Part shown: piece after piece, positions 53,857 through 62,644 of the stretch | Layout of the letters: the number at the start of each line of letters is the position of its first letter | Numbering within the stretch: position 1 is the stretch's first letter | Notes under the pieces: generated by a model | The model's input: the letters and a program-made list of their open reading frames with translations, nothing else | The model's database searches: none | Told to the model about the DNA's origin: nothing | Made by a program: the position numbers and the translations under genes | Origin: UBA4416 sp035439445 | GTDB lineage: Bacteria; Bacteroidota; Bacteroidia; B-17B0; Aurantibacillaceae | Direction: 5' to 3' | DNA length: 64,000 nucleotides | Assembly (NCBI GenBank): GCA_035439445.1 | Contig: DAORKG010000010.1 | Coordinates: 30,744-94,743 of the forward strand

Positions 53857-55035
53857 TTATTTTCTATCCTTTTTAGTTTTATCAAACACCGTTTGTAAAA
53901 TTTGCTTTTCCTCACCACTCATGCTTATGCTTCTTCTAGCATACACACGGTTAGCCGTTTCAATCATTTTATCAAATTGATAATCTTCCATGCCTTCTGC
54001 TCCACCCCAACTAAAACTTGGGATGTGTGTTGGCGGAAATCCTCCACCAAAAATATTGGCACCTACTCCAACCACTGTTCCGGTATTAAACATGGTATTA
54101 ATACCACATTTACTATGGTCGCCCATGGTTAAACCGCAAAATTGCAAACCGGTATCTACCATTTTTTGCTGAGCGTAGTTGTAAAGTTTTACATTACCGT
54201 AATTGTTTTTTAAATTAGAGTTATTGGTATCAGCTCCTAAATTGCACCACTCACCTATCACACTATTTCCTAAAAAACCATCGTGTGCTTTATTACTAAA
54301 TCCAAACACTACTGAGTTATTTATTTCTCCTCCTACTTTACTATGAGGACCAATAGTAGTTGGTCCGTAAACCTTAGTGCTTAATTTTAAAGCAGAATGT
54401 TCGCATAATGCAAATGGTCCGCGCACCACAGAGCCTTCCATAATTTCGGCATCTTTGCCAATATATATTGGTCCTGATTTTGTATTTAAAATAGCGGCTT
54501 CCACCACAGCACCTTCTTCCAAGAAAATAGCCTTAGCATCTCCAATTACTGTATTAGATGAAGATAATGGTTGTGAAGTTCTTCCTCTGGTTAACAATTC
54601 AAAATCTTGTTTAATGGCGTCTCCATTTTTCGAGAAGATATCCCAGGTATTTTCAATAGATAAAAAATTAATATTCGTTTCTACTGAACTTGATAAAGCT
54701 TCTTCAATATTTAAGGCAGAAGCCTGGTTGCTTCTATAGGCAATTAAGATGTTTCCTTTTTTAATTCCTTTATTAAACTCCAAATTATTTATTTGAGATA
54801 ATAACTCAGGCGTTGGGCAAATTTTACCATTTATAAAAACCGCATTATTGGTATAAACTGCTTTATATTTTGCACTCAAATATTCCTGTGTTTGATAAGT
54901 AAGTTTACCACTTAAATAGGTTTCCCACTTTTCGGTAATTGTTAATATACCAATACGTATTTCAGAAACAGGTTTTGTAAAGGTTAATGGTAGCAAATTT
55001 TGCCAGGTATTATCATCAAATAATATATAGTTCAT
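53857..55035 (-). CDS. GlmU-family putative sugar nucleotidyltransferase
   Basis: The 392-residue protein has the Bacteroidota GlmU-like layout: a short degenerate N-terminal nucleotidyltransferase-type domain (MNYILFDDNTWQNLLPLTFTKPVSEIRIG) and a C-terminal left-handed beta-helix (IYIGKDAEIMEGSVVRGPFALCE, TVVGVGANIFGGGFPPTHIPSFSWGG). The helix half is usually for acetylation or trimerisation. The catalytic loop of true GlmU uridylyltransferases is not clear, so activity is uncertain. It may act in cell-wall or surface sugar synthesis. Confidence 0.75.
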   Translation of the reverse strand: MNYILFDDNTWQNLLPLTFTKPVSEIRIGILTITEKWETYLSGKLTYQTQEYLSAKYKAVYTNNAVFINGKICPTPELLSQINNLEFNKGIKKGNILIAYRSNQASALNIEEALSSSVETNINFLSIENTWDIFSKNGDAIKQDFELLTRGRTSQPLSSSNTVIGDAKAIFLEEGAVVEAAILNTKSGPIYIGKDAEIMEGSVVRGPFALCEHSALKLSTKVYGPTTIGPHSKVGGEINNSVVFGFSNKAHDGFLGNSVIGEWCNLGADTNNSNLKNNYGNVKLYNYAQQKMVDTGLQFCGLTMGDHSKCGINTMFNTGTVVGVGANIFGGGFPPTHIPSFSWGGAEGMEDYQFDKMIETANRVYARRSISMSGEEKQILQTVFDKTKKDRK

Positions 55036-55037
55036 AT

Positions 55038-58000
55038 TTAGCGAGGTCTTCGTGGTGTATTAATTGGTTGTTTGTTTAATGTATCTGTTGGTTGTTTATT
55101 ATTTTCAATCTGAATAGGTGTAGTGGAACGTGGCGTTACTTTAATTTGATTAGAATTTTTAGGAGCAGGACACTCGCCTTTTGTATCTCCATGTCCTTCG
55201 TGCAAATACCATTGAGAAGGAGAAATCTGAACTGTTTGCGGCGCACTGTTTGCTTCATAATGACAAATAACCATTGTTTTAGAGCCATCTCCATTATTTG
55301 GTATATTAGCCGCTCTGCTTGTATCTGATTCGTTAATAATAGGTAATTGCTTATAAATAACCATTTCGCTTTTAGTAACAGAACCATAATTGTTAGTGGC
55401 ATTTACAACCAAGGTATTAAATACACTATCTAAATTAGCTGTAAAACTTCCTGTATTAGCAACAAAATTAAATTGATTAACCGGTTTACCATTTAATGAA
55501 ACCGAAATTTGATTTTGTGTAACATATAAAGTTTTAAATTGAAAATTATAACTGGTATTAGTTACCACAGGTGTATCTTTCGGATTTATGATATTAACTT
55601 CCGGAGGAGTAGTTAAAACTTTTGGTCTGTGGTTCACGGTTACTGATTTGGCATCAGAACCATCATTGTTAGTAGCAGAGATTGACAATACATTAGCACT
55701 GGTGTTTAAATTACCCGTGTATGATAAATTAAATCCATCATACGTGTAATTAGAAATTTGATTACCATTAAATTTCACATCCAACCCATTTGTATTTGGC
55801 ATATTTGAAATAGTAGCTTTAAATATATAGTTTACATCTTGAGAAGATGAAACCGAAGTAGCCGGACTAACAAATGTAATTACCGGAGGCAACTTAATAT
55901 CTGCATGAGGTGTATATTCCACATTAATTGTTTTCGAATCAACACCAAAAGCATTTGTTCCTTTTACAGCAACTGTATTCGAACCTACTACCAAATTAGT
56001 TTGAAAGAATACTTCTTTGGTATTTACATCATAAGTGAAATTAGTTTGAGGCGCACCGTTAAATAATAATTCAATATCTGATTGACTGTTTACATTTAAT
56101 ACAGATAATTTAAAATTATACAATTGATTGTCGGTGGCATTAATTTGTGAAGGCGGATTAATTAAACTAACAACAGGTGGAACTCCGGCAACTTTCGGAC
56201 GGTAAGTCACAATTCCTGTTTTCATGTCAGTACCATCGTTGTTGGTAGCGGTTACTTCAAACACGTTACTTCCTGTTACTAAAGTTGAAGGGCAGATAAC
56301 TGTTGAATTAGTAAATACAAAACCTGTATTCACAACGCCATTTACTTTTACAACCAATTGTGATTTAGATGTAATATTTGTTACGGTAGCTCTAAACACA
56401 TAGTTTAATGCAGATGATGATGTTGGAGATGTAACAGGATTAGTAATCGTTACTACCGGCGGCAATTTAATATCAGCGTGTGGCGTATACTCTACATTAA
56501 TTGTTTTTGAATCTGTACCATATGCATTTGTTCCTTTAACCAAAACAGTATTATTCCCTACTACTAAATTGGTTTGAAAAAATACTTCTTTGGTATTAAC
56601 ATCATAAGTAAAACTAGTTTGAGGTGCGCCATTAAATAATAGTTCAATATCCGATTGACTGTTTACGTTTAATACCGATAATTTAAAATTATACAATTGA
56701 TTATCTGTTGCATTAATTTGAGAAGGCGGATTAATTAAACTTACTACAGGAGGTATACCAACATTTTTAGGTTTAAAATTCACTATACCTGTTTTAAAAT
56801 CTGTACCATCATTATTTGTTGCCGTTACTTCAAAAATATTATTTCCTGAAATTAATATTGAAGGACAAACAATCATTGAATTGGCAAATGTGTAATTTGT
56901 ATTTACTATACCATTTACTTTAACCACTAATTGTGATTTAGAAGTAACATTTGTAGCAGTAGCTTTAAATATATAATTAGGAACATTTGTTACTCCCGGA
57001 GATACTGCCGGATTGCTAATAGTTACAACCGGAGGCAATTTAACTTTGATAGGTGCAGTGTATGTTACAGAAATTGTTTTGGTATCTGTACCAAAAGCAT
57101 TAGATGCACTAACAATTAAGGTGTTACTACCTAAATTTAAGTTTGAAGAAAAATCAAGCGTTTTTGTATTTAAATCATAATTAAAAACACTATTGTTTTG
57201 TCCGTTAAAATTCAAAACAATATCATTTTTAGAAGTAACATTTAAAACAGATAATTTAAAATTAAAAATAGAATTAGTTGTTGAACTATTATTTGAAGCA
57301 GGATTAATTAAACTAATTACCGGTGGCACTCCGGATACTTTAGGAACTATGTATGTGATGTCAGTGGTTTTAGTATCCTCGCCTAGTGCATTATTTCCTG
57401 TGATACTAATGGTATTTAAACCTTGGTTTAAATTAGCATTAAAAGACACCTGTTTTGTATTGGCATTATAATTAAATGCAGTTGACATCCCATTTAAATA
57501 AACCGAAATTTCATTTTGCCCCGCAACATTTAATACCTGAGCTTTAACCTGATAGTTGGGTGTAGATACAGAACTACCTGCAACAGGAGGATTGATAAAT
57601 GAAACAACAGGAGGATTACCTGTTGGTTTAGGCAATTCGTAAACCACGGTTGTTGATTTATTATCTGTTCCGGCTTGATTGCTAGCAATAATTTGAACAG
57701 CATTTGATCCTACGTTTAAATTGGAGTTATACTCTAAGATATGCGTTTGATTATTAAAAGTAAAATCAGAATGAGGAACTCCATTAAACTTAAATTGAAT
57801 TTGACCTGCACCACTTACGTTTAAAATTTGCGCAGATATTTTGTAAACTTGATTATTAACCACAAATCCATTAGTTGGTGGTGTAATAAAAGAAATTACA
57901 GGTTTTGGAACAGCTGGAGGCAAGGTTGTTGTTGGATTTGTTGTAACAACAGTTGGCGTAGTTGTGCTTACAGTAGCTGTTGGTGTAATTGATGTGGTTG

Positions 58001-58925
58001 TTGATACAGAATTCGTAGTAGCAGTTGTATTAGTATAAACTGTTTCTGTATTGTTTGTGGTGGTATGAGTTTTCTTTTTACCTCTTAACGTAAATAATAA
58101 ATTCAATCCGGTGTAATGATAGTAATCATTACTTCTTCCAATAGCATCATTATTAAAGGCTAATTTCCCATCTAATAAATCAGCATTCGCTCCCTGAGGA
58201 AATGTAATTTTATATTCCCACAACATTGAGAAACCTGGAGAAAATTGATATCCTAATCCAATCCCACCTGAAGGAGAAAATGTAATTAAATTCCCATTTT
58301 TACTTCCATAAGCGTAAGATTCATACTTTTTGTCAATCAACGCGCTATAGGTATTTAGTGTACTGGTTTTATTACCTGTTGAATCCACCATATTAAAATC
58401 ATAAATTTTTCCATCTGCATCCAACAAATCTGATTTTGTTCTGAAACTAGTTATACCAACTCCACCCCATAAGTTTAATATAACATGTGTACGTTCTCTT
58501 AATCGATTAAAACTTAATTGCAGTTCCAATGAACCTTCACCCAATTGCATTTTATAGTTATCATACACATAACCCCTTGCTTTACGGGTTGTATCAGTTA
58601 AATAGTTCACAGTAGGATTATAAGTTCCGTTATATGCCGGATTCGAATTCACATAGTAATTACGATGATAATCCATACCATACGTATTAGCTGCTAAATA
58701 ACGGCCTCTAATAGCAAAAGAAAAGATATTAGTACTATTTTCATGAAAACCTTTTTCTAAGGTAAGTCCTCCTGCCATCCCCCAACAACTTCTATAATCA
58801 GCTGTTTGCCAGGCGCCTCCTAAATTTAATCCTAAACGCCATGAATTGTAGTAACGGGAGTAATCCTTTTGAGCAAACAAGGATATTGAAAGAAATGTAA
58901 TAAATAAAAAATAAAGTTTTCTCAT
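55038..58925 (-). CDS. Outer-membrane barrel fused to nine Ig-like repeats and a C/H-rich tail
   Basis: The 1295-residue protein has a signal peptide (1-18), a barrel-like N-terminal domain (to about 290: WRLGLNLGGAWQTADY, SLELQLSFNRL), a Thr/Pro linker (about 295-340), then nine Ig-like modules of 94-97 residues that begin PPVxSxxNP and have LNV and NxxG-TD(x)KT strands. The tail has a C/H set: Cys1221-His1222, His1242, His1245, Cys1252 in ICHYEAN and LHEGHGDTKGEC. It has no T9SS sorting tail. Function is unknown; it lies after a PorE-like gene on the same strand. Confidence 0.75.
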   Translation of the reverse strand: MRKLYFLFITFLSISLFAQKDYSRYYNSWRLGLNLGGAWQTADYRSCWGMAGGLTLEKGFHENSTNIFSFAIRGRYLAANTYGMDYHRNYYVNSNPAYNGTYNPTVNYLTDTTRKARGYVYDNYKMQLGEGSLELQLSFNRLRERTHVILNLWGGVGITSFRTKSDLLDADGKIYDFNMVDSTGNKTSTLNTYSALIDKKYESYAYGSKNGNLITFSPSGGIGLGYQFSPGFSMLWEYKITFPQGANADLLDGKLAFNNDAIGRSNDYYHYTGLNLLFTLRGKKKTHTTTNNTETVYTNTTATTNSVSTTTSITPTATVSTTTPTVVTTNPTTTLPPAVPKPVISFITPPTNGFVVNNQVYKISAQILNVSGAGQIQFKFNGVPHSDFTFNNQTHILEYNSNLNVGSNAVQIIASNQAGTDNKSTTVVYELPKPTGNPPVVSFINPPVAGSSVSTPNYQVKAQVLNVAGQNEISVYLNGMSTAFNYNANTKQVSFNANLNQGLNTISITGNNALGEDTKTTDITYIVPKVSGVPPVISLINPASNNSSTTNSIFNFKLSVLNVTSKNDIVLNFNGQNNSVFNYDLNTKTLDFSSNLNLGSNTLIVSASNAFGTDTKTISVTYTAPIKVKLPPVVTISNPAVSPGVTNVPNYIFKATATNVTSKSQLVVKVNGIVNTNYTFANSMIVCPSILISGNNIFEVTATNNDGTDFKTGIVNFKPKNVGIPPVVSLINPPSQINATDNQLYNFKLSVLNVNSQSDIELLFNGAPQTSFTYDVNTKEVFFQTNLVVGNNTVLVKGTNAYGTDSKTINVEYTPHADIKLPPVVTITNPVTSPTSSSALNYVFRATVTNITSKSQLVVKVNGVVNTGFVFTNSTVICPSTLVTGSNVFEVTATNNDGTDMKTGIVTYRPKVAGVPPVVSLINPPSQINATDNQLYNFKLSVLNVNSQSDIELLFNGAPQTNFTYDVNTKEVFFQTNLVVGSNTVAVKGTNAFGVDSKTINVEYTPHADIKLPPVITFVSPATSVSSSQDVNYIFKATISNMPNTNGLDVKFNGNQISNYTYDGFNLSYTGNLNTSANVLSISATNNDGSDAKSVTVNHRPKVLTTPPEVNIINPKDTPVVTNTSYNFQFKTLYVTQNQISVSLNGKPVNQFNFVANTGSFTANLDSVFNTLVVNATNNYGSVTKSEMVIYKQLPIINESDTSRAANIPNNGDGSKTMVICHYEANSAPQTVQISPSQWYLHEGHGDTKGECPAPKNSNQIKVTPRSTTPIQIENNKQPTDTLNKQPINTPRRPR
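55885..57030 (-). repeat. Tandem duplication of a 573-base (191-residue) Ig-module pair
   Basis: Blocks 55885-56457 and 56458-57030 encode Ig modules 6-7 and 4-5 of the preceding feature. Modules 5 and 7 are almost identical (VSLINPPSQINATDNQLYNF), and modules 4 and 6 share most text (SKSQLVVKVNG). Differences are mainly silent in modules 5 and 7, which fits a recent duplication with later selection. Confidence 0.75.
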
Positions 58926-58999
58926 ATAAGTGTTTTAAACAATAAAACATAGACAAGCTGCCTATGTTTTAAAATTAACAATAATTATTGTGCCATAAT

Positions 59000-61666
59000 T
59001 TATAGTTTTCCAACTTCTACAATCTTAAATTCTGTTCTTCTGTTCTTAGCGTGTTCTTCTTCCGAACAAGGCGCATCATTTTTACAGTTATTTAACAATT
59101 TAGTCTCTCCATATCCTACTGCTTTTAATCGTGATTTATTAATTCCTTTAGAGATAATATAATCAACTGCTGCTTTAGCTCTTTTTTGTGATAAAGCAAG
59201 GTTAAAGGCATCTGAACTTCTTGAATCGGTATGAGAACTTAATTCAATATTCAAATTTTTATTTGAGTTTAAAACCGTAATCACTTTATCCAAAATATTT
59301 TGACCAGCTGCATCAATTTTATAGTCACCGTATGCATAATACAAATTCTCTATAATGGTAATAGCTTGCTGTTTTTCTTTATTCTTCATTTCTAAAACTT
59401 CTAGCCATGGGTCATTTACAGAATAATCCCCTAAAGCTGTTTTATCAACCGCCAACAATTCAAATTGAAATTTACCGTTTGAATTACGTTTTAATTCTTT
59501 ATAAATTCTTCCTTTTGAATCGGCAACAAAAATTTTTGTTACACTTGTAAATCTTGGATCAGAATCATCAATTGCAAATAAATAATTTTTATCTGCACCC
59601 AAATTCCTGAAAGAAAATTTCCCTTTATCGTCCGTAATAATATTTTCAATCACTTCGGTTTTATTGAAAATTGTAACTTTGGCATTACTGATAGCTTTTT
59701 TATCTTGATCATACAAGTAACCATTCAGCGCCATTACTAAATCTCCATCATCCACACTCAAATCTGAAATAGCTGATTTATCAACCGCCAAAATATTAAA
59801 CTTAAAATTTCCTTTTGCGTCAGAACGTGCTAACTTCACTTCCTTACCACTCTTATTAGTTAATATAATTTTCGCATCTACAGGCATATCATCATCAACC
59901 ACTGTTAATGAATAGTTTTGATCAATAGGTAAATTTCTAAACGCAAAAGCACCAAATTCATTAGTAGTTGTTTCTTCTACTATATCTCCAAATTCGTTTC
60001 TAATAACAACTTTTTTATTGGCAATAGGTTTACTCGGATTTTCACCATACAATAAATTACCTGCCAAACTTAAGTCGTCATCATTATATAAATCAGGCAT
60101 TCCGTTAGGATCTACTGGTAAATTTTTAAACACAAACTTTTGCCCGGGACCGTTATCATGTGTAATACGAGAAATTTTAGAATTTTTATCTGCTAAATAA
60201 TACCTTGATTTATTTTTCAAATTAGCTTCAGTTCCTTCAATTTCGGCCATATAAGTTTTATCAGCATCTAAATCTCTAAAAACAAAATAACCTTTATCAT
60301 TTGTTTTGGTAGAGTCAATAGCTTTTCCATTTGCGTCCAATAAATAAACCTTCACACCCTTAGCAGGATCATTTGTGTTTTCAGTTAACAAAACGGTACC
60401 GTCTATTGAAATATTTTTGTTCGTATATTTAAAATAATAAATATCATCTTCTCCTTTTCCACCTTCTCTATTTGAAGAAAAATAGCCGACAGAATCATTT
60501 ATAAAAGTAATTCCAAAATCGTCTGCCTTACTGTTTAAATACAATCCTTCATTTCTATTAAGTAACCATTTACCATCAACTTGCTTGGCAGTGAAAATAT
60601 CCAAATCTCCAAAGCCCGGTAAACCATTTGATGAAAAATACAAAGAACCATCTTTTTTTACAGAAGGGAAAACTTCGTCGCCTGTTGTATTAATATCAAA
60701 ACCTAAATTTACAGGCTTATCCCAACCATCTCCATTTTTCTTACACATCCAAATATCCTGTCCACCATAAGAACCCGGCATATCTGAAGAAAAGAATAAA
60801 ATAGTTCCATCTGCACTTAAAGACGGATGGGCGCAAGAATATTCATCACTATTATAAGTAAATGCCTTAGGTTTTGAAAAAGATTTTCCATTAACATCTG
60901 TAAAATAAATTTTTGCACGGTTTACAAAGTCTTTATTCTTTTTGTTGACGATATAATTTACCCTTGTAAAAGCAGCCGATTTCCCATCGTTAGAGAAAGT
61001 AATTGGACCATCATGAAAACTTGTGTTTACTTTTTTGGAAACTAATTTTTGTTTTTTTATTTCATTGTTTTTTATCTCAGAAGAAAAAATATTTAAATAC
61101 GGCTGGCCATTAGTAGAAGATGTCTCAAAATCAACAATATCACTAATTTTTTCAGCAACAAAATACAATTTGTTATTTACAACTACGGGACAAAATTCGG
61201 AACGTTTGGTATTTATAGCTTCTAAATTTTTAACTTCATATTCTTTGGGTTTAGATTCCCAATATTTTATTTCCTGACATGACTTAATAGCATTTTTAGC
61301 TGTTTTACTATTCTCATTTTCTTCTAAAAAAGCATAATATTGATTCAGAGCCTCGCTATATTTATTATTAGATTTTAAAACGTTACCGTAATTATAATTC
61401 ACTTCAGCTGGCACTTTACCTAGACTAATTGCCTGAGCATAGTAACTTTCTGCTTTAGTATAATTATTTAATATACGATAACAGTCTGCTAGTTTTATCA
61501 TCGCCAACTGTTTATCCGGAGATTTACTTTTAGCAATTTTCTCATAAACAGGTATAGCTTTAGCATAGTTGTATTTTGAAAAATGCTTATCAGCCTTTTT
61601 CATCTGTGCATTAACGGCACACGAAATAAATAACAAAAATATCAGATATATATAATTTTTTCTCAT
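59000..61666 (-). CDS. PorE-like OmpA-family envelope protein
   Basis: The 888-residue protein has a signal peptide, TPR-type helices (residues 20-130), PD40 blades (about 150-420), several beta-sandwich repeats with DPKGxFxFRNL-type motifs (about 430-740), and a C-terminal OmpA domain (from about 775) with NIELSSHTDSRSSDAFNLALSQKRA, which binds peptidoglycan. PorE is a T9SS component anchored to peptidoglycan that contacts the PorP/PorK-PorN ring. The gene lies between SprF-like and Ig-repeat genes, on the minus strand. Confidence 0.85.
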   Translation of the reverse strand: MRKNYIYLIFLLFISCAVNAQMKKADKHFSKYNYAKAIPVYEKIAKSKSPDKQLAMIKLADCYRILNNYTKAESYYAQAISLGKVPAEVNYNYGNVLKSNNKYSEALNQYYAFLEENENSKTAKNAIKSCQEIKYWESKPKEYEVKNLEAINTKRSEFCPVVVNNKLYFVAEKISDIVDFETSSTNGQPYLNIFSSEIKNNEIKKQKLVSKKVNTSFHDGPITFSNDGKSAAFTRVNYIVNKKNKDFVNRAKIYFTDVNGKSFSKPKAFTYNSDEYSCAHPSLSADGTILFFSSDMPGSYGGQDIWMCKKNGDGWDKPVNLGFDINTTGDEVFPSVKKDGSLYFSSNGLPGFGDLDIFTAKQVDGKWLLNRNEGLYLNSKADDFGITFINDSVGYFSSNREGGKGEDDIYYFKYTNKNISIDGTVLLTENTNDPAKGVKVYLLDANGKAIDSTKTNDKGYFVFRDLDADKTYMAEIEGTEANLKNKSRYYLADKNSKISRITHDNGPGQKFVFKNLPVDPNGMPDLYNDDDLSLAGNLLYGENPSKPIANKKVVIRNEFGDIVEETTTNEFGAFAFRNLPIDQNYSLTVVDDDMPVDAKIILTNKSGKEVKLARSDAKGNFKFNILAVDKSAISDLSVDDGDLVMALNGYLYDQDKKAISNAKVTIFNKTEVIENIITDDKGKFSFRNLGADKNYLFAIDDSDPRFTSVTKIFVADSKGRIYKELKRNSNGKFQFELLAVDKTALGDYSVNDPWLEVLEMKNKEKQQAITIIENLYYAYGDYKIDAAGQNILDKVITVLNSNKNLNIELSSHTDSRSSDAFNLALSQKRAKAAVDYIISKGINKSRLKAVGYGETKLLNNCKNDAPCSEEEHAKNRRTEFKIVEVGKL

Positions 61667-61685
61667 AGATTCAAAAAGAACAATT

Positions 61686-62636
61686 TTATAAATAACGAGG
61701 AGACAACATTTTTGATTTGAATGTATTCATATCAAACCCAATCATAATCTCATGTCCATTTCCTAAACGTTTTTGTACTTTTCCTGGCGAAGTATCGAAT
61801 GAATATCCAAATTTTATATTATCTGTAATAATAATTTGAGTTAAAATACCTACAGAGCCTCCTGAACGAGCAAAAACACCTAACCATACACGTTGTTTAA
61901 TTAAAAAATTTAAATTCAAGTCTAAGTTTGCAACTCCTTTTGCAGCCTTAACAATCACTGTAGGATTAATCACCAGGTTCTCACCGGCGGCAAAACCTTT
62001 ACTTACAATTCCAAAAATATGTGTACTTAATTTATAGGTTAAGTCATATTCAATTTGGCTTCCGGTAGCATTCGTATACGAAATATTATCCTTATAGATA
62101 TAAGCAGAATTTAAATGTGTTGCACTAAATCCCGCATAAAATGAACTCGATTTTAAAAACAATCCTGCATCAACATCCGGTTTAAATTTATTAGTAGAAA
62201 TATTAGCTATAGCATTTGTTTCACCAGCATCCTTATAATTCATTTTGTTAAAATCAAACACATAATTTACAACTCCTGCCCTTAATCCAAACGATAATTT
62301 CAATTTATTAGTGATTGGCAATATGTAGGAAATATTCCCATACGCAGCGGTAACACGTTTTGGTCCAATAGCATCATTATAAGCACTTAATCCTAAACCT
62401 ATTCTTTTTTTCTTTAATGGCCCATGAAAACTAAATGACTGAGTAGATGGTGCTCCATCAAATCCACTCCACTGTTTTCTAATATCCAACACAGCACTCA
62501 ATGCGTCTTTCGATCCAGCATAAGCAGGATTTATAACCATTTGATTAAACTGATATTGACTGTATTGAGGATCTTGCTGCGCATGTATTGAAATCGCAAA
62601 CAGACATATAAATAATACCAATAATATTTTTCTCAT
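61686..62636 (-). CDS. PorP/SprF-family type IX secretion membrane protein
   Basis: The 316-residue barrel protein has a signal peptide (MRKILLVLFICLFAISIHAQ) and the PorP_SprF opening DPQYSQYQFNQMVINPAYAGSKDAL, which is diagnostic. SprF-type proteins work with type B-tail adhesins: SprF is needed for SprB export. The gene starts 8 bases after the stop of such an adhesin, which supports pairing. I take the ATG at 62636; one 10 codons upstream overlaps the adhesin end. Confidence 0.92.
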   Translation of the reverse strand: MRKILLVLFICLFAISIHAQQDPQYSQYQFNQMVINPAYAGSKDALSAVLDIRKQWSGFDGAPSTQSFSFHGPLKKKRIGLGLSAYNDAIGPKRVTAAYGNISYILPITNKLKLSFGLRAGVVNYVFDFNKMNYKDAGETNAIANISTNKFKPDVDAGLFLKSSSFYAGFSATHLNSAYIYKDNISYTNATGSQIEYDLTYKLSTHIFGIVSKGFAAGENLVINPTVIVKAAKGVANLDLNLNFLIKQRVWLGVFARSGGSVGILTQIIITDNIKFGYSFDTSPGKVQKRLGNGHEIMIGFDMNTFKSKMLSPRYL

Positions 62637-62644
62637 AACCTTTT

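Noticed and set aside
54377..54739. Plus-strand frame opposite the GlmU-family gene
   Set aside because: It has no motifs and sits inside the beta-helix coding region on the other strand.
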